The position numbers and the translations under genes were made by a program. A model generated the notes under the pieces. It saw only the letters and a list, made by a program, of their open reading frames with translations. It had not been told where the DNA came from and did not search any database. Positions 49,624-59,217 of a stretch of 64,000 bases of DNA are shown here, in pieces. The number at the start of each line of letters is the position of its first letter. The first letter of the stretch is position 1. Source of the stretch: a virus; the IMG/VR virus record IMGVR_UViG_3300021389_001814, positions 1 through 64,000 of that record. One strand, written 5' to 3'.

Positions 49624-51990
49624 TTATAACAATATGCTCCAATTTTGTGTATTTCTCAAAAATTCTATTTTTTGATTTACTGTTTCGTCAGAATTTATAT
49701 CCGCAAGATTATAGTTATTTCCTAAAAGATTGACACGAACGTTAGCTCTGTTACGCAAATTCCAATTTTCATACAAATCATCTATTATAGACTTTATAGA
49801 TGAAGTAGTTAAATTATTGTTGGCAATATTTAAATCTCTTAATTCAGTATTTTCTACAAATGAACCACTATTATAAAAATCAAATGAATTGTTAGAGTAG
49901 TTTAATATTTGAATTCTAGGACAACCGGACATTGATGTAATCGGACCACTTAAATTATTTGAATAAACATACAATCTTCTTAGATTTGCACAAAGTAATT
50001 CTGGAAAAATATTGATAGAATCGCTTTGTAAGTTATTTCTGGAAATATCTATTACTAATATGTTTTGTAAAGATATGTTAGGGACATTTCCAGAAAATTC
50101 TGAATTCATCAAATACAAGTATCGCAATAATATATTTTCATCAAAATTTGGAATTATCCCTGACAAACTGGTATTGGTTATGTATATTCTGAACAAGTCT
50201 GTGTTTCTAGAAAAATCTGGGAGTGGCCCAGTTATATTTCTATTACTATAAGCATACACATTTTTCAAATTTGGCGTATTATAGAATGTTTGACTTTCGA
50301 AAAAATCACCACTATAAAGAGAGCCAGCTATATATAAATTTTGTAAGTTTTGCGCAGTAGCAAAGGTGGCATTTTCAAGAGAACCACTCAACCGTGTCCA
50401 TCTTAAATCAGCAGTTGTTAGTGAGTCTAGTCCAGAAAATACTTGTGCAATATCACCTTCTGCGTCTGTTGCGTATATCGTAATTTTTTCAAGAGAAGGA
50501 CAATTTGCTATTTTTCCAACGAATGATTTATCTCCAGTGAGATTTCTACTATAAGTATGTTCGTAATAAGTCAGATTATTTTGATTACTCATATCAATTA
50601 TATTATGAGGATTACTGCTACTTTTAAAATACGTCATGTTGGTTGAAGAAACCCGCAATTCGGTGCTACCAAGATATTCTTCGCTCAACTCAGTTATATT
50701 ATTCAAATGTATATCTAAAATTTTTAAGTTTGTTGCCTCAGCTATAGAAACTTCAAGTTTTCTAAATCGTTGGTTCTGTATCCTGTATTCCTCTATCGTG
50801 CTAGAATTTACAACTGGTGTTTCGTCAACATATTCCATAAATCTTTGACTTCCGCCGTAATAGTATGAATTCATAGTAACGGATTTCAAGCTGGTCAAAG
50901 AAGATAAATCCAATAATTCATTATAATCAAAACATCCACTAATGTTTAAGGTTTCAAGTGTATTTGGTATTCTAGATATTTGTTCAGATAATGTCAAATC
51001 TGTTCTAGTTAAATTATTTCCAAGTATGTTTAATACACGTAGCGAAGGCGCTATACTATCAAAATTTGGCATTTCTCTTAAATCATTATTTGAAAAGTCT
51101 ACCTGTATAAGAGAATCCATCGTTGTTAGCGGAAATTCAGATATGTTCATAGAAGGCATAAGTATTTTTGTTATTCTACTAGGAACATAATAGAATTCAA
51201 TATTTCTCTCGCGCGATGCAATATCTTGAAATTGTAAAGTAAAAGTAGAACTTACATTTTCGTATTCGTATTCTATATTATTTTCAGTGTTTTGAACTCT
51301 CCACGATGGGCTTATGATACCATCAGGATTCACATTTATAGAAAACGATGCAGACTTAAAGAACCCTGTAAACGATAGAGGAATTCCTCTCATTGCATAG
51401 AATTTTTGAACAGTTCCATTTATTTCCATTTCTACTAAATGTGTTGCTACTTCTGCAGAATATCTTATAGGAGATGGAGTATGCGTAGTATTCAATCCTG
51501 TGACCCTTAGTTTACTCTGGGACGTAATAGTATCTGGTATTATTTCCAAATCACCTCCATAAAAAATGGGAGAAGTTGGTGTTGGGGGATTGTCAAAAGA
51601 AGACCAAGAAGAAACGCGACTAGTAGAAATGTCAGATGACTTTATTTCAACATTTTCAAAATCTATATACTTATATTTTATAGCTTTTGCGGCTAGTCTA
51701 GAATTTGCATTTAGATTAGAAGGTTGTGGGTCTTTTGCTATAGGAAATTCTTCTAAAATTTGTATATATCTATTTGTTGCAAAATCCAAACTTATAAGTT
51801 CTTTTTTTACATCCACCTCTAATCCGCTTATAGTTTTTATATCATTGCTGGATACGCCGACCTCATTTATGCCTCTAATTATGTTTACATCATCAATGTC
51901 TATCCCTATATTGCTAAGTGATACACGAGTATCCTCAATATCGTTAAGGTAGTTAGAGGTATTTAACCCATAGTAAAATTTTGAAGCCAT
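49624..51990 (-). CDS. Leucine-rich-repeat tail fibre/adhesin protein
   Basis: 788 residues. An N-terminal region (1-290) has DFATNRYIQILEEFPIAKDP and a beta part with GIPLSFTGFFKSASFSINV. From about 290 to 770 there are leucine-rich repeats: LIQVDFSNNDLREMP, LRVLNILGNNLTRTD, LETLNISGCFDY, LKILDIHLNNITELS, LRYLYLMNSEFSGNVPN, LVIDISRNNLQSDS, LRDLNIANNNLTTSS. The L..L...NN.L.G..P spacing is that of solenoid LRRs. They form curved binding surfaces for proteins, lipids or glycans. Its place between giant structural genes suggests a virion adhesin. The start overlaps the previous stop as TAATG. Confidence 0.82.
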   Translation of the reverse strand: MASKFYYGLNTSNYLNDIEDTRVSLSNIGIDIDDVNIIRGINEVGVSSNDIKTISGLEVDVKKELISLDFATNRYIQILEEFPIAKDPQPSNLNANSRLAAKAIKYKYIDFENVEIKSSDISTSRVSSWSSFDNPPTPTSPIFYGGDLEIIPDTITSQSKLRVTGLNTTHTPSPIRYSAEVATHLVEMEINGTVQKFYAMRGIPLSFTGFFKSASFSINVNPDGIISPSWRVQNTENNIEYEYENVSSTFTLQFQDIASRERNIEFYYVPSRITKILMPSMNISEFPLTTMDSLIQVDFSNNDLREMPNFDSIAPSLRVLNILGNNLTRTDLTLSEQISRIPNTLETLNISGCFDYNELLDLSSLTSLKSVTMNSYYYGGSQRFMEYVDETPVVNSSTIEEYRIQNQRFRKLEVSIAEATNLKILDIHLNNITELSEEYLGSTELRVSSTNMTYFKSSSNPHNIIDMSNQNNLTYYEHTYSRNLTGDKSFVGKIANCPSLEKITIYATDAEGDIAQVFSGLDSLTTADLRWTRLSGSLENATFATAQNLQNLYIAGSLYSGDFFESQTFYNTPNLKNVYAYSNRNITGPLPDFSRNTDLFRIYITNTSLSGIIPNFDENILLRYLYLMNSEFSGNVPNISLQNILVIDISRNNLQSDSINIFPELLCANLRRLYVYSNNLSGPITSMSGCPRIQILNYSNNSFDFYNSGSFVENTELRDLNIANNNLTTSSIKSIIDDLYENWNLRNRANVRVNLLGNNYNLADINSDETVNQKIEFLRNTQNWSILL

Positions 51991-54900
51991 TATTGTTCCC
52001 TCATAGTTACGCTCAAGCTTATATCACCACTTGCAGAAATGTCAGAAGCAGAAAATACATATGCGATGTTATTTCTAAGACCTCTTGTTATATATTTTCT
52101 ATCTGACCCAAATATATTATTCATATTAATTTTATTTACTATGTTTTGATCGGCAAAGGTAGTATACACAGTTGTCCCCGGTCTTAATGGTTGTGTTGTT
52201 TGCGTGTCAAATCTTACATAGCTGTTCTCTCCAACGTCGTTGAAATTCGTTGGCGTAAGTGCAGAAGAAGAGTTTCCGCTATTAACCACATATGAAATTG
52301 GATTATCTAATTCATCAACGGAAACACTGCTGGTTATCCATGTTGGACTGTATGAATAATTCCCAGTCTGTATTAACTCTTCTATAACAATTCCATTTAT
52401 TTTTGCATAATCATACATTCCGATAATAGGATACAGATATTGTGATTCAAATTTTAGGTTTTTCTGTTGTTTTTCAAATTTATAAGAAAATAAAGGATTT
52501 CCACTAGGGTCAGTAGAATTTAATAAAAAGTTACTTTCTAACGAAACAAGTTTAACTTGTATTTCTGTCCCATTTGAGATTGAACTAGTGTCACCAGAAA
52601 CAAGATAATAATACTTTGTGACTTCTATTAAGTTTTCAACGACAGTTTCACTCTGTAATACAGATTCAACAATTATATCGGTTATTTGCCCATTGACGCC
52701 TATATTAATATATCCGACATCATTTTCTGATATACTTGGTGCCAGTCCAGAACTCTGAAAATACAACCTAGTAAATGGCGAATCTGCCTGAACGTCGGTA
52801 ACGGTATAATTTTCAATCTTTACTTCCCCATAAAGTTCAGAAATTTTTCCGGTGTCTGACCCATTGGGATTTGGCAATCTCGGATCAATATCGTATTTTG
52901 TCCCATATCCTGGTCCCCATTCTGTATATTCAGCACCATTTTTATTTAGATTTTCTGTATCATGACTATAATGCATAGATATACGGTCGTTCATTATATC
53001 GTATTTTTCTTCATTTATTCCAAAACGAAGTTCATCACTTTCTACGCTAGTTTCGGGATCAACTACGGTAACAATAGCTGGTTCCTTGTCAGTTACTGAA
53101 ATTCTAAAATCGGAAAAATGTCTATTATTGTAGGAAGGATCGCGTGAAATCGGGTTTAGCCAATGTATTTTAAATTTATTGCTTGATATTTTTTCAGGAG
53201 AAGCCAAAAGTGCATCATTGCCGCCAGTCAATCTTCCCGAAAATAGTTGCAAACTTGGGTCTAATTCAGTTCCATCAGTAAGTTGAACAAGGTCTCCCAA
53301 CTCGCGTTCCACCTCTTGATAACGCAAATCGCCCTGTCTTGATTTTCTAAGGATACTTGCTTCTCCCGTAGTAACACTATTTTGATCAAGTTTTATATAA
53401 CAATTATATAACCCATCTGATATTATTTTTTTATAATCGTCTTCTTCAGTAAAAGATTCAGGTGCTTGTATAGTAACACGGTCTCTTGTCTCATTTACTA
53501 AAAGAGTTACTTCTCTGCTTTTTGTATTTATCTGATTGTGCAAACTTGGATTATAACAATAATGTTGCCCACTTGGCGAACATATTATTTCTTTTAAGTT
53601 TATTTTTACAGGTTCAGTGGTTCTTATTTCTAAATCGTTTGGATATGATATTGACTTGTTTAAAATAGGAAAGCCGTCACTATTATAAATGTATTCTTTT
53701 GGCATAAGCGCGATAATGCCAGTATCTGTGTCAAAAGTTTTTGTGTCAGATGAAACTGAATTTATTTTAAGTGTTCCTTCATCGCCGCCATCAATGTAAT
53801 AAGATGCACCATATTTATAGATGTACATTGGCTCATTTACATATTGGGTATCACGAATATACATAGAATATTTAAACTTAAATTCTGGATTTTTCAAACA
53901 TGGTTGTCCTAATCCGTTTTCAATTACTAGAGTGTGAATTAACACCCATCTTGCACCATCATTTCCAGTGGGAATATAAGCATAAAATTTTGCACCAATT
54001 GCGCCATACCAACCAAATTCAATCTTATACATAGTAACATTTTGATTATCGAGAATATACCCACTTGGCCCATTTCCGTCCAAGCTATCACCATTAAATC
54101 TACTTCGTGGTATATTTAACTCGTATAATGGTTGTGAATTGTTTAAATCATTTACATAAACAGATTTTTCTTCGCTTGCACTAAAACCCAATCTTTCTTC
54201 CATCCCAGGATTTCCATTGAACAAACTAATAGTGCTCCTACGAACGATGTTAAATTGTGAACCTTTTATTTGGAACATATACTGATCTGTATCGTTTGAT
54301 GCGCCCCATTCTATAATATTACTAAGAGATTCTGTTGTTGTTTTTGCACGAACTCCAAAAGTAAATCCACTGATTCTTCCTGGCTGATAACGATATGATT
54401 TTTGGCTTTGTAAAATACCATAGTAAGACGATATATTGCTTTGTCCAAGACGAGTAATATTGGCAGTTTCTAATATTCCCTGATACAAATCAATTCTAGA
54501 ATTGAACCCACTAAACGGCGACACATATTCTTGATTTATTATATCGGTATATGTTTGTGTGAATCTTTCTATTTGGTCCATAGCATATTGGAAATTATCT
54601 TCATCGTATTTTACATCATAAAACAGAGTATCTCCAAAGAATCCATTAGAATTTAACCCATATTGGGATATGGGTATTTCCTGATCATTGCTGTCAACTA
54701 TAGTAACAAAATCTCCTAAAAAGTTATTTTCTGCATATTTTTCATATCCATTTATAAAAAAATAATTATATAGTAATTTTCCAATAGCAATAAATCTTAT
54801 ATATTCTACGAATGTATTTTCATTATATCTTCCAACACCTCCCCATTTTGGACCAAATGGGAATGAATATTGAACTGGATATGCACGGAACGCCAGTGCC

Positions 54901-55361
54901 TGTTCTTCAGTATATTCCTTAAATTCGACGCCTGTTCTTTCCCCATGTATCGGATTTACTCTATTATACCATTCTGAAGGATAATATAGAGGAGAATTAA
55001 AAGTATAATAATCCCAATCATCTGTGTTTATTCCATAGGTAGAAACATCGCTAAACAAACTTAACTGTAACTCTGCACGAGGAACGCCTAGAATTGAGGA
55101 ACTGACTTCGCTAGTAATTGCAAACTGTTCTTCAACTGCCAAATTATTTATATTAGCAAAATCACTTCCATTGTTTATATGAACGGGGGCAGAACTATCC
55201 TCACTAAGAAAAACAAAGCTTTCACTTTGTTCGTTAGTGTAAAGTATGTTTCCAGCATTATCACGCAATGGTGTTCCGCTATTAATATCGTATAGCGGAA
55301 CAAAACTTTTTTGTAATGGCGCTGGGACTTTATCAAATCCCAGTTTGATTTGTTTACTCAT
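51990..55361 (-). CDS. Giant virion structural protein (1123 residues), paralogue of the 1284-residue protein
   Basis: The N-terminus (SKQIKLGFDKVPAPLQKSFV, then GTPLRDNAGNILYTNEQS) is an attachment-like segment. Residues about 75-110 (VLGVPRAELQLSLFSDVSTYGINTDDW) match the paralogue. KSYRYQPGRISGFTFGV begins a shared core that continues with SRFNGDSLDGNGPSGY, FGWYGAIGAKF near residue 451, GARWVLIHTL and YKYGASYYIDGGDEGTLKI. The C-terminus has SARVSDPSG-like beta strands and SGDISLSVTMREQ. It is probably a baseplate-peripheral or fibre-anchoring protein. It is separated by one base from the paralogue. Confidence 0.75.
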   Translation of the reverse strand: MSKQIKLGFDKVPAPLQKSFVPLYDINSGTPLRDNAGNILYTNEQSESFVFLSEDSSAPVHINNGSDFANINNLAVEEQFAITSEVSSSILGVPRAELQLSLFSDVSTYGINTDDWDYYTFNSPLYYPSEWYNRVNPIHGERTGVEFKEYTEEQALAFRAYPVQYSFPFGPKWGGVGRYNENTFVEYIRFIAIGKLLYNYFFINGYEKYAENNFLGDFVTIVDSNDQEIPISQYGLNSNGFFGDTLFYDVKYDEDNFQYAMDQIERFTQTYTDIINQEYVSPFSGFNSRIDLYQGILETANITRLGQSNISSYYGILQSQKSYRYQPGRISGFTFGVRAKTTTESLSNIIEWGASNDTDQYMFQIKGSQFNIVRRSTISLFNGNPGMEERLGFSASEEKSVYVNDLNNSQPLYELNIPRSRFNGDSLDGNGPSGYILDNQNVTMYKIEFGWYGAIGAKFYAYIPTGNDGARWVLIHTLVIENGLGQPCLKNPEFKFKYSMYIRDTQYVNEPMYIYKYGASYYIDGGDEGTLKINSVSSDTKTFDTDTGIIALMPKEYIYNSDGFPILNKSISYPNDLEIRTTEPVKINLKEIICSPSGQHYCYNPSLHNQINTKSREVTLLVNETRDRVTIQAPESFTEEDDYKKIISDGLYNCYIKLDQNSVTTGEASILRKSRQGDLRYQEVERELGDLVQLTDGTELDPSLQLFSGRLTGGNDALLASPEKISSNKFKIHWLNPISRDPSYNNRHFSDFRISVTDKEPAIVTVVDPETSVESDELRFGINEEKYDIMNDRISMHYSHDTENLNKNGAEYTEWGPGYGTKYDIDPRLPNPNGSDTGKISELYGEVKIENYTVTDVQADSPFTRLYFQSSGLAPSISENDVGYINIGVNGQITDIIVESVLQSETVVENLIEVTKYYYLVSGDTSSISNGTEIQVKLVSLESNFLLNSTDPSGNPLFSYKFEKQQKNLKFESQYLYPIIGMYDYAKINGIVIEELIQTGNYSYSPTWITSSVSVDELDNPISYVVNSGNSSSALTPTNFNDVGENSYVRFDTQTTQPLRPGTTVYTTFADQNIVNKINMNNIFGSDRKYITRGLRNNIAYVFSASDISASGDISLSVTMREQ

Positions 55362-55362
55362 A

Positions 55363-58300
55363 TTACTGCTCTTCCCAAGTAGTTCCTATTCCAATAGTCC
55401 CGCTGCTGGCGATACTTGACAGATTTATTTCATCATCACTATCTACTGCATAATAAAGAGTTTCTGCAACATTTGTCAGAGGATACGACAGATATTCTTT
55501 ATTATAATCAAAATAAGAAGCCAAGTCCATATGCTCTGTTCCTGGTTGTATATAAAGTGTAGCAATAATAGAACCAGTGTTTGGGATAGGGACTTGGGAA
55601 TCTGTTGAAATAACAACAGAACTCAATCCTTCTTTTTCTTCTGTTATTTTTGTTGTTCCAGATAGATCGGTTCCAATTGGGTCAAATCGTTTATCTGCCA
55701 AGAAATCACCAGTTATAATAACAGTTCCATTGTATGTTTCTTTCAACTCAAAATAATAATCATTTCCAAGTTTATAAATTTTTCCAAATACAGTTATAGA
55801 TTCTGTTTCTCCAAGAGTCGCGCGGAACCACCCATATATTTCTTCTCCATCTGCTAGATATGTTGAAGAAGATGTGTCTAGTACATTTCTTTCAGATGTA
55901 ATTGTGAAATCACTATCAAGAGTAAATGTTCCAGTTGGGACTACGTTCGTTTGGAATATAGGAGTTTTCTTCATTCTTAGACGGAATGGATCACTGCTTC
56001 CAATATTAATAGTTGACAATTTGGTAGGATAAACCTGAACACGATTTCTTACTTTTTGTCCCTGTTTACTTACTATTTCTTCTTTTGTTTCTATTCCGTA
56101 AACAGTGTTCGCTCTATCTGGTATAAGTCTTATATTTACAGTATCGCTTGGCTGTCTTGATAGATACAGTTTCGTGGCATCTGCAAAAATAACACGTATA
56201 TTTTGGTCTGTTCTATTATTCGTTTTTATTTTTGAATTCATAAAGAATGTATTATCTGGAAAATTTGCTATTCCAGATGTATCAATCGAATTATCAACGG
56301 AGCTAAATGTTCCGGCAGATGCGTCAAAAATTCTACCATACACTTCGGCAAGTTCGTCATTGTTGTGACTATAAAGTCTTACGGTTCCACGGTCTCCGCC
56401 GTCAATATAATAAGATGCGCCATACTTAACAATATAGTGACTGTCATTTCCATAACCGTAGTTTTCAGTTTCTGCGTCGCCATATGACAATTCATCCCCG
56501 CCGCCATAAACATTATATGTTATTGGAAGGGTAGCATTCCCAAGTGATGATATTTTTAATTGATTTGATGCTCGTAAATGATGAACACGAACCCATCTTG
56601 CCTCTCCATTACTTACAGGAACATATGCCAAGAACAATGCACCAACCGCGCCATACCAACTAAATTCAATTTTAAGCATGGTGACTTTTGTAAAGTCAAA
56701 ATCATAAGCACTAGTAGTCGTTTCTTGTGTTCCCAATTCGTTAAGGACAGGCTGCCCAGGTCTAACTTTGCCACTTGTTCCTACGGCAACATCGCTATAC
56801 ACTAATTTATTTTCTTCACCATTTAACTGGTCAGTGCTGAATCTACTTCTTGGTACACGATATTCGTATACGCCGTAATATTCTGGTTTTACATTATTTT
56901 TTATCCAGTTTATATATTCTGGAACAAAGTTTACGCTATCTATCTGTGCAGCAAGTGTGATTGCATTTTCCGAAGTAGATGTATCAATTGCAGTATCAAT
57001 AAACCCTATATGCTGGTCTTCTGTTGATTTTGGTAGTATACCAGTTTCACTATACATATACGGGAACATAGCGCCCGCTGGATAAGGGTCTCCGTCTGGA
57101 TACGAACCATTTGCAATATAAGTAGTAGGGTCATAATCTTTGGGGAATACAAACGGGTTAACCAATTGAAAACTTACTTCTTGTGTGCTACTATGCGTTA
57201 AAACGTTTCCATCTTCATCTTCTAGGTCAAATACTGTTCCGCGATTATCATAAATTGTGCCAACTTTATATAATCCACCATCTTGCAAATCTACACTTAA
57301 TTGTGCTCCACCGTTTTCTGTGAATAATTTTATATGTTGACCGAACGTAACAGTTCCGCTTGTTAATTTAAATCGGTTTGATGCTTGTGCAAATCCTTTT
57401 ATTCTTACTTTTTCTTTTAAAAGGGAAGGGTCAAACACAGCAGCATGAACGAGAAGTAGGCCATCACGTAACAGTATTGCGTTTCCAGCAATTCCTCTAT
57501 CCCCGTAAATTGTGTTATTCGTGTCTTCAACGCTAAAATTGTTTATTATAAGGTTGGCGAGTGATAAGAATTTTGTCTCAATTGTAGCACTTACCGTTCC
57601 AATAAAATAAGTATCATTCAAGTCTGTTTGAATTTTATCTCTTAGGTGCGTATGGCGAGAAATTTCTGCTGGCAATCCGCCTTCTAACTGACTGTAGACA
57701 GTTAGATCATTTGAACTGTTTGTATTATAGAACATACTTGCATTGTATTTTGTCGCAGCATTTCCGCCACTAATTATGTCGTCACGGTAGCCTTCGCAAA
57801 CATATACCATATCGCGAATACATTTGTCTTTAATTACCTGAATTCTTTCATCGGCAGTAGAACCATACGGATATGATGCTCCTGGGTCCGTGTATGTCAA
57901 TACTAAACCACCATCGTCGTATTCGTTAACATAATATGCCCAGTAATATTTTCTACTATCAAAAACAGTATCCAACCGAGATTTTGTTCCAAAAGCGGTA
58001 GGTGCTGGATAACTTACGCTCGTGTCAATACTATTAAAGAATGTTATAGTTATATCTATTAGGTCAGAAAGTTTGCTGACACCACTTGCAGCCATATCTG
58101 CAAAGTTAGTATATCCTCCATCAACAATTGCTTTCATTTTGGTATACATATAGTGTTCAAACTTGCCTTTTGCATTTGCCACAGCTTCACTAGTTTCAAA
58201 ATTTCTAGTATTAAAACTTGTATGACCATCACTGTTATATAGCATGTCAAGCAAATAAACTTCAATCCAATAATTAACATCGCGAGGACATTTTGCGGTT

Positions 58301-59217
58301 ACTGTGTCTATTTGTGTTTGTGTTGGTGTTCCGCCATAAACAACCGTAGCAAAGTCGGTATAGAAATCCCCAGAATACGTATATCCTGCCCCAAACGCTG
58401 GGTCTGCCGCAGCATAATCAGTTTCTACAGTAGAGATAACTTCGTCAATAAATTCAAAACGATATGCTTCTAATATTGATTTATCTTTTAGATATAATGT
58501 ACTCGCTGATATGTTAGTATTTGGTGCTTTTCCTGATATACGATAATCATCTAACTGGTCCACGGTTATTACATCGGTTTGTGCATTTACATCACTTCCG
58601 CGTAGTGTAGTTCCAGAAACTCCAAAAGTGCTGGCAGGGGATTTATACAGGCTTTGTGTTCTACGAACAGTAGTAAAATTATCGTCTTCACCACTTTGAC
58701 GAGTTTCCCAATAATAACCATCATAGTTATCGTAAATTCCATATTTTCTTATTACTGGATTTTTTGCAAATGCAAGCCGACTAACGGTTGATTTGATGCC
58801 AAATGTTGCGGCGCTGACACGACCGGGCTGATACCTAAAGAATCTTTTTGATGTTAGAATACTATTTTCATTTCTAGGTGCGTCAATTCTTGCACCAGCT
58901 TCTTCTGGAATATGCTTAATTCCAAATCCTTCAACATAATTGCTTGGATTAGTTGACCATTCGCTTGGATTTACATCATATGTATTAACGTCTGCAAAAA
59001 TGCCCAATGCAACCTCTGCACGAGGAATTCCTAATAGTGATAATGCAACCTCACTTTGAATTTTGTTTTGTTCAACAACTGGTATGGCATTTTCTGGTTG
59101 GTTAGAAACATAGACCGGAATAGATTTTTCTGGCGGTTGTTTGCCAGGTTTAACTGGTGTAGTTCTTCCTACACTTACAACACTGCTGTTGTTATTGATG
59201 TTAGTTATACTGCTCAT
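55363..59217 (-). CDS. Giant virion structural protein (1284 residues), paralogue of the 1123-residue protein
   Basis: It begins with SVGRTTPVKPGKQPPEKSIP and the shared LLGIPRAEVALGIFADVNTYD. The shared core includes KRFFRYQPGRVSAATFGI, SRFSTDQLNGE, FSWYGAVGALF near residue 854, ARWVRVHHLR and KYGASYYIDGGDRGT. An insertion of about 250-500 holds two CxRD motifs (KCPRDVNYWIEVYLLDMLYN, KCIRDMVYVCEGYRDDI) also seen in the 847-residue fibre. The C-terminus is beta (INLSSIASSGTIGIGTTWEEQ). The end of the gene before it overlaps its start as ATGA. It is probably a baseplate/fibre-attachment protein produced with its paralogue. Confidence 0.75.
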   Translation of the reverse strand: MSSITNINNNSSVVSVGRTTPVKPGKQPPEKSIPVYVSNQPENAIPVVEQNKIQSEVALSLLGIPRAEVALGIFADVNTYDVNPSEWSTNPSNYVEGFGIKHIPEEAGARIDAPRNENSILTSKRFFRYQPGRVSAATFGIKSTVSRLAFAKNPVIRKYGIYDNYDGYYWETRQSGEDDNFTTVRRTQSLYKSPASTFGVSGTTLRGSDVNAQTDVITVDQLDDYRISGKAPNTNISASTLYLKDKSILEAYRFEFIDEVISTVETDYAAADPAFGAGYTYSGDFYTDFATVVYGGTPTQTQIDTVTAKCPRDVNYWIEVYLLDMLYNSDGHTSFNTRNFETSEAVANAKGKFEHYMYTKMKAIVDGGYTNFADMAASGVSKLSDLIDITITFFNSIDTSVSYPAPTAFGTKSRLDTVFDSRKYYWAYYVNEYDDGGLVLTYTDPGASYPYGSTADERIQVIKDKCIRDMVYVCEGYRDDIISGGNAATKYNASMFYNTNSSNDLTVYSQLEGGLPAEISRHTHLRDKIQTDLNDTYFIGTVSATIETKFLSLANLIINNFSVEDTNNTIYGDRGIAGNAILLRDGLLLVHAAVFDPSLLKEKVRIKGFAQASNRFKLTSGTVTFGQHIKLFTENGGAQLSVDLQDGGLYKVGTIYDNRGTVFDLEDEDGNVLTHSSTQEVSFQLVNPFVFPKDYDPTTYIANGSYPDGDPYPAGAMFPYMYSETGILPKSTEDQHIGFIDTAIDTSTSENAITLAAQIDSVNFVPEYINWIKNNVKPEYYGVYEYRVPRSRFSTDQLNGEENKLVYSDVAVGTSGKVRPGQPVLNELGTQETTTSAYDFDFTKVTMLKIEFSWYGAVGALFLAYVPVSNGEARWVRVHHLRASNQLKISSLGNATLPITYNVYGGGDELSYGDAETENYGYGNDSHYIVKYGASYYIDGGDRGTVRLYSHNNDELAEVYGRIFDASAGTFSSVDNSIDTSGIANFPDNTFFMNSKIKTNNRTDQNIRVIFADATKLYLSRQPSDTVNIRLIPDRANTVYGIETKEEIVSKQGQKVRNRVQVYPTKLSTINIGSSDPFRLRMKKTPIFQTNVVPTGTFTLDSDFTITSERNVLDTSSSTYLADGEEIYGWFRATLGETESITVFGKIYKLGNDYYFELKETYNGTVIITGDFLADKRFDPIGTDLSGTTKITEEKEGLSSVVISTDSQVPIPNTGSIIATLYIQPGTEHMDLASYFDYNKEYLSYPLTNVAETLYYAVDSDDEINLSSIASSGTIGIGTTWEEQ

